Assembly (NCBI GenBank): GCA_030762935.1 | Contig: CM060883.1 | Location: 34,619,501-34,683,500 of the forward strand | DNA: 64,000 nt | DNA from: Hymenopus coronatus | Taxonomy: Eukaryota > Arthropoda > Insecta > Mantodea > Hymenopodidae | Reading direction: 5' to 3' | In this document: positions 1 to 10,830 of the stretch, one piece after another | Layout of the letters: every line of letters begins with the position of its first letter | How positions within the stretch are numbered: position 1 is the first letter of the stretch | Notes under the pieces: generated by a model | The model's input: only the letters and a program-made list of their open reading frames with translations | Told to the model about the DNA's origin: nothing | Databases searched by the model: none | Program-made: the position numbers and the translations under genes

Positions 1-648
1 TGTGGACAGCATAGCTCATAAACTTGGTATTTAAGTTTGGTATCTTCCAAAGATGCGCCACGAAGATTTTCAAGAAAATCCCTCCACTCCAAAGCACCCT
101 TTACATGGAAACAATTTCGAAAATTTTGTTTTTCTTAAAAACAACTCTATGGATTTTGCTTAAAATATCGTACATTAAAGATATTTACCTGACAAATAAA
201 AAGTATATCTTGAATTTTCTGGGAATAACCTCTATAAAGTACTTTATTGTGGATGACTTTTACAGAATTTTGCATAACTGCTAAACCGTAAAAGATGGAC
301 GAAAACTTAAAAGACAAAAAACACACAATTTATGTTATGTACGTTTTTTTCGTGGCGTTGATCGTTTTTGAGAAATTTTTTGTTTTTGGGTTCAGCTTTG
401 AAAAACATACTTTTCTCATACAGAAATTTGTCAACTCTTGTCCATAGAATCAAAGGAACTTCAGTCATATGGCAACCAGCTTTTGACTATCACTTTAACC
501 TATGATACTCCCTTATTTTGCTTCTACTAACAAGGAAGCAAGTAATATGACTAATTCTGCTAATTGTTTCGCTATTAGATGAAGTAAATAAAATAATTTG
601 TTGCAGAGATGTAGAGAAAGTAATGTGAATGGAACAAATCAGATTTTT
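1..648 (-). mobile_element. HER copy 1 (cut by window edge)
   Basis: Reverse copy whose hairpin side lies outside the window. It begins in the AC/GT-adjacent part, contains the internal palindrome region, and runs to a good left end (AAATCAGATTTTT on the window strand). It is tail-to-tail with copy 2, only about 50 bp away, so the pair forms a long foldback. Confidence 0.85.
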
Positions 649-698
649 ACTGTAAATATCTGTTGTTGAGACATGATATGGTGATTTGATAAAAAAAA

Positions 699-1542
699 TG
701 ATGTGTTCCATTCACATGAAATTCTCTACACCTCTGCAACAAATTATTGCTAAAAAGCTTATGCTTCAATTTCCTCATGCTAATCGAGAGAAAAATTAGC
801 TTCCTTGTAAGCAGAAGCGAAATAAGGGAGTACCATAGGTTAAAGTAATAGTCAAAAGCTGGTTGCTATGTGACTGAAGTTCCCTTGTTTGTATGGACAG
901 GAGTTGACAAATCCCTGTATGAGAAAAAGATGGATCAAAAACAAGGAATATCTAAAAAGCAATCAACTCCACAAAAAAATGTATATTGCATAAATTGTGT
1001 GTGTTTAACGTGCTCAAAATTTTTATGTGATAAGTTTTTTTTTCCATCTCTTACGGTTTAGCAGTTAAGCAAACTTCCGTAAAATTGATCCAGAATAAAG
1101 TAGTCTTCACAGGCTATTCCCAGAAAATTCAAGATATACATTTTATTTGGCAAGTAAATACCTTAAATATAGAGATTTTAATCAAAATCGTCAGAGCGAT
1201 TTTTAAGATAGTAAAACATTTCGAGTTTTTTCCACGTAAAGGGTAGTTTGGGGTGGGGTATTTTTTTGTTTAAATCTTGGTGTCGCATCGTTGGAATATA
1301 CCAAACTTAAATACCAAGTTTGGTTTTTAACGATATTTTCATTTTAGAGTTATGCTGCCCACAGACACACACACACACTCACACACACACACAGGCAGAT
1401 ACACACACATACGCACACACGGAGATTTTCCTAAAAATGCTGTTTATGGATTCAGGGGTCTCAAAACGTATATTTCCGGTGAAATCTCGGATTCGAATTT
1501 TTAGGCGCAATACACTATGTACACAGTACGTGTAGAGAAAGT
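699..1542 (+). mobile_element. HER copy 2, near full length
   Basis: Left end TGATGTGTTCCATTCACATG after a run of eight A. The right end has the palindrome in damaged form (CACTATGTACACAGT) and GTAGAGAAAGT. The AC tract at 1365-1420 is expanded and interrupted. Short reading frames over the AC tract are low-complexity artefacts. Confidence 0.88.
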
Positions 1543-1659
1543 AATACTTGACCTTTGATAAAGAATGGAAACTCGGGCTGCTGAAAGACAGTTGCACGTC
1601 TACGAACTAATTTTCCCAAGTCGGTGCTTGGCACAATAAAAGCTTAAGCTATTTCTGAA

Positions 1660-2742
1660 CATTTTATAAGGATTTTTGCAACAGCAGAGAAGATGAAATT
1701 AAGATATACGTAGATATATTTAAGTTAGAAAAGTTGGTTGATGGAGATTTGTTTGGGGAGTTATATATCGTGGAAGGAAGTCCGAGGGAAATTAATAATT
1801 GGACCCTAGGGGGATTAGAGAGAATACGAGCTAAGTTTGAACTCGAGTTCATTTCGTGGGGTGAGCATTTTAGTCACGAAGTGCTGCAAAGAGAGATAGT
1901 GCTTTCTCTCTCTCTCTATTCTCTTGCATGTTTTTCTTAATTTCATTTGGTCTGAGTGAAAAGATGAAACAGTATCTCTTTAAAAGAACTAAAATTACTG
2001 TGAATTTTAGAAGCTTATATAACTGGTTGATTGAACGTTTGTTTATTAAAAATTGGGTGGGGTAAAGAAACATATATTTTAAAATTGGGTATGAAACAAA
2101 GATCGGGAATAGCGTGGCTCAGGTTGGGAGGGTGGAAGACCCGTAAAATAGTTGATGAAGCTGGTAGGCGGATTTGCCCATTATGCGGGGACCAGAAAGA
2201 CTAGATGAATATTTTGGCAGATTGCGTGCAGATGGAGGATGCTAGGAAAAATTATTGCCGGAAGTATTGTTAGCTTCAAACAGACGAAGCAAAGCATTCT
2301 GGGATTTGAATCTGAACAGCTAAAACTGACCAAGCTTTGGCACATACTTAATGGAAGTACGTGCATTAAGAGATAATATATTTGTGTAAAAATTTTATAT
2401 ACTTATTTGGTGTTTGACTATATATATGTATGAACACGTGGTGTAGTTGTGTGTGTGTGTGTGTGAGATATCAGAGTGCTCTTTCTTTTATTGTTCTGTG
2501 GTTCTGTTGTAGCGCGCAAGCATGTTAATGTGAGTGTGTGTGTGCGAGTATTTCCAATGTTGTTAAGAGATATAAAATATATATGTAGGTAATATTTTAA
2601 ACTTAAGTATTTTTCGACAGCATGTATGGACGGTCACTCGACCCATGCGACTGTGTTACGCAAATATTGTATTATTGTAAACTTAATAAAATACTACTAC
2701 TACTACTGCTACCACCACCACCACCATCACCACCACCATCAC
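1660..2742 (+). pseudogene. LINE lineage B, degraded 3' half with (TAC/CAC)n tail
   Basis: Remnant of a non-LTR retrotransposon C-terminus. Around 2110-2210 the forward strand reads IAWLRLGGWKTRKIVDEAG, then RRICPLCGDQKD and, after a stop, ILADC, which is the Cys-x2-Cys ... His/Cys knuckle common near the end of such polyproteins. The upstream segment (about 1665-1880) reads as an acidic, LINE-like stretch with stops and shifts. The 3' end carries GACCCATGCGACTGTGTT, then AATAAA at 2685 and a TAC/CAC simple tail at 2693-2742. The homologous piece on the other strand at 23655-23950 confirms a dispersed element. The 5' limit is uncertain and I cannot assign a named clade. Confidence 0.6.
2693..2742 (+). 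repeat. (TAC)n/(CAC)n microsatellite
   Basis: Trinucleotide run directly downstream of the LINE polyadenylation signal. It is probably the element's own simple-repeat tail rather than an independent microsatellite. Confidence 0.85.
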
Positions 2743-2904
2743 TAATTTTCAAAGAAATTAAATACATTTACTAACGTTTGTTTATTATGCATTGTAAATG
2801 TAAATGTAAAATAATTGGACTCAATTTAACTAATTTTAGAATAACTTATTTAAATTAAAAATCTGTTGTACGGAAACGTGTGAACTCCTAGGAATTTCAC
2901 CGAC

Positions 2905-3110
2905 CTAGCAGCCAGCGTTAAAAGATTTGACTATCGTTTTGGACTATGGTACTCCCTTATTTCGCTCTACTTATCAGGAAGCAAGAATTAAGGTCATTTA
3001 TGCCAATTTTATCTCTTTTAGCATGAAGTAGATAGAATAATAAAGTTTTTACCAATAATTTGTAACAGAGATATGGAGAAAGTTATGTGAACGGAATATA
3101 TCAGAATTTT
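2905..3110 (-). mobile_element. HER copy 3, left-end fragment
   Basis: Only the outer 200 bp of the left side remain, including TTTGACTATCG, the GGTACTCCCTTATTTCGC block and the left end ATATATCAGAATTTTT. A SINE-A tail abuts it at 3111. Confidence 0.8.
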
Positions 3111-3111
3111 T

Positions 3112-3335
3112 ATAGTGTTTAACCCCTGCTCTTACTATATGACACCGCAGGCGATGACACTGATGATGCATGAAAAAGAAGATGGAGTACAGGTGGAATG
3201 AGATGGAGGGGAAACCCGAAGAACCCGGAGAAAACCCACTCTACGCCACTTTGTTCACCACAAATACCACATGCGGTCGCCTACAATCAACCGCGGGCCA
3301 CCTTGGTGACAGGCGAGTGATCTAGCAACTCATAA
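3112..3335 (-). mobile_element. SINE-A copy 1
   Basis: On the minus strand a tRNA-like head with a damaged B box is followed by GACCGCATGTGG, GGTTTTCTCCGGGTTC, a run resembling TTCATGCATCATCAGTG, and the tail GGTTAAACACTATAAAAA. The body matches the SINE-A copies at 31.8 and 55.5 kb. The A-rich tail joins directly to the left end of HER copy 3. Confidence 0.75.
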
Positions 3336-3861
3336 TTATAGAAATTGATGCATTTCTAAATATAATAACATAGTCAAAATATCCCACGCGCATCAAGATT
3401 TGAGAAAATTGGTTGGCATCTTCTGAGTTGAAGCTTTGGGCCTTACAAGACAGTTTTAAAGAAGCATATTTCAACAACTTTGGTTATTGAATTAAGATAC
3501 GTTATTAAAAAACCTTAGAAATATGAATTCTTAAAATTAATCATGTTTCATATAAATATATAGTTTTTGCTTTTAAATTACTATTTCTGTTAGTTTTATT
3601 TTACTCTTTGTAATATTACAATAGCTACTTTTGCACATTCTGGGAAATGTTAGTAGATTTTAACAAAAACTAAGACCAGTGAAAGTTTTTGAAAGTATGA
3701 GCATGTAGTTTAGAGAAAAAAGCTGTCTAATATAATAGCATGCCAGGAGATAGGCGTGTTGTACAATGCTTAATTCTTGTAGAATCCGAAGAGGCGGAAA
3801 GTTAAATGTTGATTTTTCTATAGATGTCCAAGCTTCCAATGACTATTTGTAACAACAAATA
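3336..3861. other. unassigned AT-rich sequence
   Basis: No reading frame, repeat family or RNA-like box recognised. This could be old decayed repeat or unique sequence. Confidence 0.5.
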
Positions 3862-4702
3862 TCTGATGTGTTCCATTCACATGACTTTCTCTAAATCTCT
3901 GCAACAAATTAAGTTAAAAAGTTTATGTTTCTTTTTACTTCATGCTAATTGAGTAAAAAATTAGCAGAAATATTCTTATTACTTGCTTCTACTTAGTCAC
4001 AAGTTGGTTACTATGTGGCTGAATTTCTTTTGTTTCTATGGACAGCAGTTGACAAATTCCCATATGAGAAAAGTACGTTTTTAATTCGGAAACCAATAAC
4101 CAGGAATGTCTCAAAAACGACCCACTCTACGAACAAAATGTATAAAAAATAAAGTATGTGTTGTAGCGTGCTCTACGTTTTCTTTTAAGTAAGTTTTTGT
4201 CTATCTCTTACAGTTTGCCGGTTATACAAAATTCCATAAAATTCATCTAGAATAGTCTCCAGAGACTATTCCCAGAAAATTCAAGATATAACTTTATTTG
4301 TCAGTCAAATATCTTTAATATGCGATATTTTAATCAAAATTGTTAGAGCCATTTTTGAGAAAATCAAAATTTTCGAAAATATTTCCATGTAAAGGGTAGT
4401 TGGGGTGGGGGAATTTTCATGAAAATCTTTGTGTCGCATCCTTGGAAGATACTGAACTTAAATACCGAGTTTGGTATTTTACTGACTTTTCGTTTTTGTG
4501 TTATCGTGTTCACAGACACACGGACACACACACACATACACACACACGCGCGCGCGCGCACGCGGAACATTTTGCAAAAATGTTCGTTTTTTATTTAGGG
4601 GGTCCTAAAACATATATTTCCGGTGAAACCTCGGTCTCGAATTTTTGGGTGGGGTGCAATACCTTCTCCATAGACTATGTACATAGTACGTGCAGGGAAT
4701 GT
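3862..4702 (+). mobile_element. HER copy 4, full length
   Basis: Starts ATCTGATGTGTTCC after AACAAAT and ends CTATGTACATAGTACGTG then CAGGGAATGT, a decayed terminal motif. The AC tract near 4505-4562 has become a mixed AC and CG alternation, a potential Z-DNA-type stretch. Confidence 0.9.
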
Positions 4703-4799
4703 AAAAAACTAATTTTCAAATTGTACAAACTTTTATTTCTAGTGTCCCTTAATTTAATTAATTAAAATTCTAGTTTAATTAATTTATTCATTCCTTCCT

Positions 4800-5240
4800 G
4801 CAGAAGAGTTATTTCTGTCCTGCTTACAAAGCAGGTAGGTCATTCTGTGCTACAAAATTAAGGTACTGATAACAGAAAAGTCTCCCATATCCGGGCCTAA
4901 GCACCAAAAGTAGGCTCCTGGTCCTGTTCGCTTCTATTGAGACTTCTGGGTGGAAGGGAAGGTCCCGAAGGGTGACCAGATCCGGTTGACGTTGGGCGCA
5001 AAGACGGGCGGGGTTCCTAATTTCGTTTCCAAATAGAACGGATGTCACATCGTCCGGCGCATTCTCCGGTCAGAGGTTTTTGAGACAGCAAAGTGCAACT
5101 GTGGTAAACTGGTTTCCTATGCCCAGGTCGTTTAAATATGTCGGGACTTTTCTCTAGCTACCGTGCAGCCAGGTGACATCTAAAATCACTGTATATACCC
5201 CCATGCTTGTACAAACCAAAAATAGTAAATAAATAAACCT
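4800..5240 (+). pseudogene. possible LINE 3' end
   Basis: A GC-richer block with a boundary against AT-rich DNA ends in CTTGTACAAACC and an AATAAATAAA stretch at about 5225-5240. That layout (GC-rich coding remnant, short UTR, CTTGTACA, A-rich tail) is common at non-LTR 3' ends. No protein motif is readable in any frame, so the assignment rests on layout only. Confidence 0.3.
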
Positions 5241-5349
5241 AAATTAAAAACATATAATCCTCTCATATAAGGTATTAATATTCATAAAATTAGGGATAAA
5301 TACAGGTAAAACATGATATAACAAATAATTAGATACTAAATGATCTAAA

Positions 5350-5600
5350 GCGTCTCAAAGGCCTGTTAAACAATATTTACGGGTGTTTAAGGCCAGAACC
5401 CTGTCGAGGAGTAGGCGAACATAACACAAATGAAGAATTTGAAACGGGGGATCGGTCCCTAAGTGAAATGTGAGCATAATGGATGAAAGTAATGGAGCAG
5501 TTGGTGAAATAGACGGTGAGGGAGCAGCAGAGAAGCCGGAGAAAATCCATCCGGAGGCTGCTTTGTCCACTGTAAATCTCAATTGTGGTCCCCTGAAATG
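5350..5600 (-). mobile_element. SINE-A copy 2, body only
   Basis: The minus strand reads GTGGACAAAGCAGCC, GGATTTTCTCCGGCTTC and the downstream portion typical of SINE-A, with CGATCCCCCGTTTC replacing the usual 3' part. The tRNA-like head is missing or replaced at 5600, where an opposite-strand SINE head begins. Confidence 0.6.
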
Positions 5601-5725
5601 CTGAACCGGGTGGCTCAGACATTCCTCTCGAACTGAAATTCCGAAGGTCCTGGGTTTGATTCGCTGGCCGACCTCTCTGACTCATGATTTTTTTCTTGTT
5701 TTTTCGGGCCACCGAGAAAATGCTG
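5600..5725 (+). mobile_element. tRNA-derived SINE head, partial
   Basis: The A-box-like GGGTGGCTCAGAC and B-box-like GGGTTTGATTCGC are about 50 nt apart, the spacing of a tRNA-like RNA polymerase III promoter. It is followed by a T-rich stretch and GGGCCACCGAGAAAATG. It is fused back-to-back with a SINE-A body, so this is a rearranged pair. Confidence 0.5.
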
Positions 5726-6060
5726 TAGAGGTTTCTTCAATCGTCTAAACTTCTTTTCTCTTATTTTCTCTGCATTTCATTCCAACTGGTCTCTTTCAGG
5801 GTTGTAAGAATCGGCGTAACTGCGGTGGGGACGCCTCTCTGTGATGGTGAATGCGCTTTGGAATACAACTCTGGGCGACAGCGCGGCGCTAGATTTGTCT
5901 ATGGCACTTGGCGTATTTAGTTAGACCCAGGGCGCGAGTTCCTAGCGCTCCCAGAGAGCTGTTTGGATCATATTAGGGACCCACCGGCATGGTTCTTTCC
6001 TCGCGGTCGGTCTCGGCCGTCCCTTGGATATTCTCATTTCAACTTATCCTCCTAAGGTCT
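5726..6060. other. unassigned GC-richer sequence
   Basis: Contains GC-rich runs such as GACAGCGCGGCGC near 5880 and CTCGCGGTCGGTCTCGG near 6000. No open frame longer than background and no recognised motif. Confidence 0.4.
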
Positions 6061-6107
6061 GATGGAAAATAGGCCTATGGTGGCTGCAGTGTGGAAACTC
6101 CTATGGA

Positions 6108-6655
6108 ATGTACCATCCAACCAACCAAACAACCAACCGACAAACCAACCAATCATCGCACCAACAGACCAACCAACCATCCAACCAACCAATCCAACCC
6201 ACCAATCCAACCATCCATACAACGCACCAATCCAACCAACCAAATAACCGACCAACCATCCAACGACCAATCCAACCAACCAACAAACCAACTAATCAAA
6301 CATCCAACCAACCAATCCAACCAACCAATCCAACCAACCATCAAACCAACCAACCATCCAACAAACCTACCAACCCACAATCCAAACATCCAACCAACTA
6401 ACCCACCATATCAACCAACTAACCGACCGACCACCAACCAACCAATCATCCCACCAATCCAACCAACCAACCCACCAACCATTCATGCAACCAACTAACC
6501 AACCCACCAATCGACCAAGCAACCAGTTAACCAATCAACCAAACCACTCACCAATCCAATGAACCATCAAACCAACCAACGCACCTACCAACCTCCCGAC
6601 AGACCAACCAAACCTCCAACCCACTAACCAACCAACCAACCAGCCAACCAGGCAG
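6108..6655 (-). repeat. (TTGG)n-type minisatellite, about 550 bp
   Basis: Degenerate CCAA/CCAACCAAT units on the plus strand (TTGG on the minus strand) run almost without interruption. Reading frames over it give Asn-Gln-Pro-Thr or Trp-Leu-Val-Gly repeats and are not genes. It begins right at the 3' side of a minus-strand tRNA-like SINE head (6650-6735), so it may be an expanded SINE tail. Confidence 0.9.
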
Positions 6656-6735
6656 CCAGCTCAGGGACGAACCCAGATCACCTTGGTTGAGGCGATCTAA
6701 CCACTGGACTCTGAAGCACGACGCCACCGTTCTTT
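6650..6735 (-). mobile_element. tRNA-derived SINE head next to (TTGG)n
   Basis: The minus strand has an A-box-like CCAGTGGTTAGATCGCC and a B-box-like GGGTTCGTCCCTG with tRNA-like spacing. Immediately downstream the TTGG repeat starts. No target duplication was found by eye. Confidence 0.55.
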
Positions 6736-7215
6736 ATAAAGATAAGCGAAACACTCAGAACAGAAGAAAAAGTAAACAAAGAGAGATGAAACAACAGATA
6801 AAAGACAATGTGACAAGTCCCCGAATGAGACACAGATAATCGCAAGATACGGGGACTGGATAAGGGGAATGAAAGCCGAAAGGAAATACGGCGGTCGTGA
6901 CCTACTGTGAGGAAAGGCATACAAATATAAAGAGAATCAGTTAAATTGGGAGCATCCTGCTGCGGCAGGTGATTGCCAATCTTCTCACTCTCAAGGGAAT
7001 GAGAGCACTGCGACGTATAAAGGGCTTCGTTCCCCAAGAAAGCAAGAGAAAAAAGAACAATGGACTGGCCACCATGCTGCACCTGTGGCCCCCTCTCCGC
7101 ACGTGGTATGGCGCACATTGAATCGATCACTGCTGAGTACCTTATTACTTTGGGGAATGTGCCCTCCGCTTTGTTGAAAATCCGCCTCTGGTTCATGGCC
7201 CACAATATATCTTTC
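6736..7215 (+). pseudogene. possible LINE C-terminal remnant
   Basis: A plus-strand frame near 7074-7215 reads CCTCGPLSARGMAHIES and ends at a stop, resembling the CxCG...H knuckle found near the end of many non-LTR polyproteins, with the last Cys lost. The longest open frame of the window (175 codons, minus strand, 6678-7205) overlaps it antisense. That frame shows no recognisable domain and extends into the SINE head, so I do not call it a gene. Confidence 0.3.
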
Positions 7216-7398
7216 TAGAGTGCCTCATTCTGTTTGAAAGGATATATATACATCAATTTTCTCTGCATTACCTGTAGGGTTTTATTCTGGGAATGACAGA
7301 AGGACATTTCCTACTTTCCATTACCTTCAGTTTCTGGAAAAATATTGGGGTCATTCATTTCAGACAAGCAAATAAAACAAAATCACTGATCATTTTTA

Positions 7399-8260
7399 CT
7401 TTCTCTACACGTACTATGTACATAGTGTATAGAGAAGGCATTGCACTCCAACCAAAAATCGTTACCGAAATATATGATTTAGGGCCCCATGTATAAAAAA
7501 AGAAAAAAAAAAGCATGTTCACAAAAAGGTCCGTGTGTGTGTGTGTCCGTGTGTCTGTGAACACGACAACTTAAAAACGAAAAGTTGTTAAAATACCAAA
7601 CTTGGTATTTAAATTTAGTATCTTATAGGGATGCGACACCAAGATTAAGAGAAAATCCCGCCAAATCAAACTACCCTTTATATGGAACATTCTTAGAAAG
7701 TTTTAATTTTCTCAAAAATGGCTCCACCAATTTTGATTAAAATATCATATATTAAAGATATTTACCTGACAAATTAAATGTATATCTTGAATTTTCTGGG
7801 AATAGCCTCTGAAGACTAATTTATTCTGAATGAATTTTACGGAATTTTGCATAACTGCTAAACCGTAAGGGATAGGAAAAACTTACCACACAAAAAATGA
7901 CGAGCACTTTAAAACACACGATTTATGTGTTGTGCAGTTTTTGCGTGGAGTTGATCGTTTTTGAGATATTCCTTGTTTTTGGTTTCAGCTTTAAAAAGCT
8001 TATTGTTTTCTCACAGGACTTTGTCAACTCCTATTCTTACAAACAAAGGAACTTCAATCACATAGCAACCAGGTTTTGACTGTTACTTTAACCTATGGCA
8101 CTTCCTTATTTGGCTGCTACTTACAAGGAAGCAAATACTAAGACAATTTCTGCTAACTTTTTCTGTATTAGCATGAAGCAAATGGATGCATAAGCTTTTT
8201 AACAATAATTTGTAGCAGAGATGTAGAGAAAGTCATGTGAATGGAACGCATCAGATGTTT
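7399..8260 (-). mobile_element. HER copy 5, full length
   Basis: 862 bp with both ends intact: ACTTTCTCTACACG plus the complete terminal palindrome at the hairpin side, and GCATCAGATGTTTT at the left end. Copy 6 starts immediately after it in the same orientation, a complete head-to-tail junction. Confidence 0.93.
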
Positions 8261-8261
8261 T

Positions 8262-8670
8262 ACTTTCTTACACATACCATGTACGTAGTGTATAGAAAGG
8301 ACAATTTTTTTTTATATAGTTTAACGTCCTTTAACCTGGTTGGTCACATCGAACGATGAATGAAATTGGTGAAATGATGCTTAAATGATCTCGGGGTCCA
8401 TGTAGCTTAAAGTTACTCGACGTTCGTCTTCTAAGGATAAGGGAAAACTCCGAAAAAAAACTTATCCGGGTAAATCACCTTAAGCGATTTGAACTCACGA
8501 TCTTTTGAATGTGAGGTAGACACGCTACCACCGTACTACCATCAAAAAATTCGACGAAGAGATTTATTTTGAGACATTCTGTGTCCAACAAACGCAATTT
8601 TAGAAAAAGATCCGTGTGTGTGGACAGTAAACCTCAAAAACTAAAAGTTCATTCCCTATTTTCGTTAAGA
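8262..8670 (-). mobile_element. HER copy 6, split by a SINE
   Basis: The hairpin end (8262-8300) and an internal piece (8545-8665, with AATTCGACGAAGAG and the GT tract) flank a minus-strand SINE. The rest of the element is lost at about 8670, before the next hairpin at 8738. Confidence 0.7.
8311..8544 (-). mobile_element. tRNA-derived SINE in HER copy 6
   Basis: The minus strand starts GGTAGTACGGTGGTAGCGTG (A-box region) with the B-box-like GTGAGTTCAAATCGC about 45 nt later. The body contains TTTACCCGGATAAG and GGACCCCGAGATC. It is the only copy of this SINE type I see in the window. Confidence 0.65.
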
Positions 8671-8737
8671 TTTTGTCTATCACCTCCCATCACCACTTCT
8701 CGTTCTTAATTATCTTGCCCATTTCATACACATTTTG

Positions 8738-9490
8738 GCTTTCTCTACATGTACTACGTACATGGTGTATAGAGAAGATATTGCATTCCACCCAAAAATT
8801 CGATACTGAAATTGCACCGGAAATAGACGTTTTAGACTATACTGTATAAAAAAGCTATGTTTAGAAAATGGTCCATGTGTGTCCGTGAACACGATAACTC
8901 AAAAACGAAAAGTCGGTCAAATACCAAACTTGGCATATTAGCTTAGTATCTTATTAGAATTGTTTTATTTTCTCTAACGATTTTGACTAAAATAACATGC
9001 ATTAAAGATATTTACACGACAAATAACGTGCATATCTTGAATTTTCTGGGAATAGCCTCTGAAGACATGTCCATTCTGGATAAATATCGCATAACTAGTA
9101 AACAGCTGCAGATAGACAAAAACTTAAAACACAAAATATTTAGATGTTGCAACACAATTTAAGTCATATACATTTTTTTTTTTCTTGGAGTTGACAATGA
9201 GATATTCCTAGTTATTGGTTTCGGTTTTAGAATACATCAACTTTTCACATACATAAATGTGTCAACTTCTGGCAATGTAAAGAAACAAATTTCATCCACA
9301 TGACAACCACATTTTAAAACATTTGACTATCGTTTTAGCTAGTGTATGTCCTTATTTCCCTTATACTTATAAAAAAGCATTTCTGCTATTGTTTATCTCG
9401 ATTAGCAGTAGATAGAAGAATAAGCTTTTTAACAATTATTTGTTACAGAGATGTAGAGAAAGTCATTGGAATGGAAGTCATCAGATTTTT
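8738..9490 (-). mobile_element. HER copy 7, internal deletion
   Basis: The hairpin (CTACGTACATGG core) and left end (AGTCATCAGATTTTT) are both present. About 100 bp between the AATACCAAACTTGG palindrome and TCTCTAACGATTTTGAC is missing. Confidence 0.88.
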
Positions 9491-9504
9491 TTTTCAAGTT
9501 ACAT

Positions 9505-9680
9505 ATTGAGGAAGGTGACACCGCGGTAACGTGTGTGACTCGCATTCGGAAAGTCGTGGGTTCAAAACCTGAGGCTGGCCCAAGTAACACAAGATTTTTT
9601 TCTCTACCTGTTATTCACATTGTACGTGGTAGCGAAAGTCATAATAATGAGTTATCGATTTCTTAAAGCAACATTAAGTC
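9505..9680 (+). mobile_element. tRNA-derived SINE
   Basis: Head with CACCGCGGTAACG and the B-box-like GTGGGTTCAAAACCTG. The 3' part contains CATTGTACGTGGTAGCGAAAG. It lies in the short space between HER copies 7 and 8. No clear target duplication. Confidence 0.55.
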
Positions 9681-9697
9681 ATTCATAGAATGAAAAA

Positions 9698-10556
9698 TCT
9701 GAGGTGTTACATTCACATGACCGTCCATAGCTATTAATCAACTTTCCTTAAAAAAGACCATTCTTTTACGTACGATATATGTACGTTAGCAGAAATTCTT
9801 TTATTATTTGCTTCCTTTTAAGTAGAAGTAGATATAGGAGTTAACTAGGGTAAATCGATAGTCAGATTTTTTTAAAAGCTGGTCCTATGTTTTCTATGCT
9901 CGCTTTACAGGCCTGCATTAAAACAACAGAGATGAAACGCAACGTCTCTTCCTGTTTGAGAAAAGTTAAAGTAGTTTAAAATTGAAACCAATAACAAGGA
10001 ATATCTCAGAAACGGTCAACTCTACATAAAAAACGTATATGACATAAACGAGATCTACAATTTTTGTGCAGAAATTTTTTTTCTATCTCTTACGATTTAA
10101 TCGTTTTGCAAACTTCTGAAAATCCCATTCAGAGTAAAGAGGTCTTCAGAGGGTATTCCCAGAAATTTCAAAATATATAGTTTATTTTTGATGTAAATAT
10201 CTTTAATATATGGTATTTTAAACAAAATTGTGAGAGTCATTTATTAGAAAAACAATAATTTCAAAAAAAATTCCGGTAAAGGTTAGTTTGGGGTGGGGGG
10301 ATTTTCTTTAAAATCTTCGTGTTGCATTCTCGGTAGATACTAAACTGAAATACCAAGTTTGGGTTTTAACGTCTTTTCGTTTTTAAGCTAAGCTGTCCAT
10401 AGACACACATACGGACCTTTTTCTAGAAATGCTTTTTTCGGACTCAGACGACCTCAAAACATATATTTCCGGTGAAACTAGACATCCAATTTTTAGATTT
10501 CAATACTATACCTTGTCTATTCACTAAGTACTTTGTACAAACAGGCTAGAGAAAGT
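9698..10556 (+). mobile_element. HER copy 8, divergent full length
   Basis: Left end TCTGAGGTGTTACATTCACATG. The right end belongs to a variant hairpin type (CACTAAGTACTTTGTAC... then GGCTAGAGAAAGT) shared with the fragment at 25467. Many substitutions suggest an older subfamily. Confidence 0.85.
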
Positions 10557-10649
10557 AAAAATTGAACTACAGAGATGTAGGTCTGGTGACGGGAAGCTGC
10601 TATGTTTGCCGTATACATGTGAGCGCTTTCAATATTGTTACTTTAATTG

Positions 10650-10830
10650 TTTTTTTTTTTTCACACAAACCGTGTATAGTACAGGAGTTGAATAGGTTGA
10701 GTCAGACTGAAAAATTCAATGCCACAGCCGGGATTTGAATCACGGATCTCCCGGTCTCTAGCCGGTTGCTCTACCTCTGAGCTACCATGGCGACATTCCG
10801 GCACAACATTAAATTTCTCAACTGTTTAAC
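10650..10830 (-). mobile_element. SINE-E copy 1
   Basis: The minus strand has CCATGGTAGCTCAGAGGTAG (A box) and GTGATTCAAATCCCGG (B box), followed by GGCATTGAATTTTTCAGTC and an A-rich tail. The sequence before the head (TTTAATGTTGTGCCGG) is the inverse of the sequence after it, extending the tRNA acceptor stem. Confidence 0.75.

Noticed and set aside
6091..6498. 135-codon frame rich in Asn-Gln-Pro-Thr
   Set aside because: Translation of the CCAA minisatellite. All frames on both strands are open for the same reason.
6678..7205. Longest frame (175 codons, minus strand) as a gene
   Set aside because: No domain or biased codon use seen; it overlaps a SINE head and a possible antisense LINE remnant. 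Kept only as a finding.
7399..8260. HER as a classical MITE with terminal inverted repeats
   Set aside because: The 12-nt inverse repeat is terminal on one side only and about 24 nt internal on the other, and no fixed target duplication is visible.
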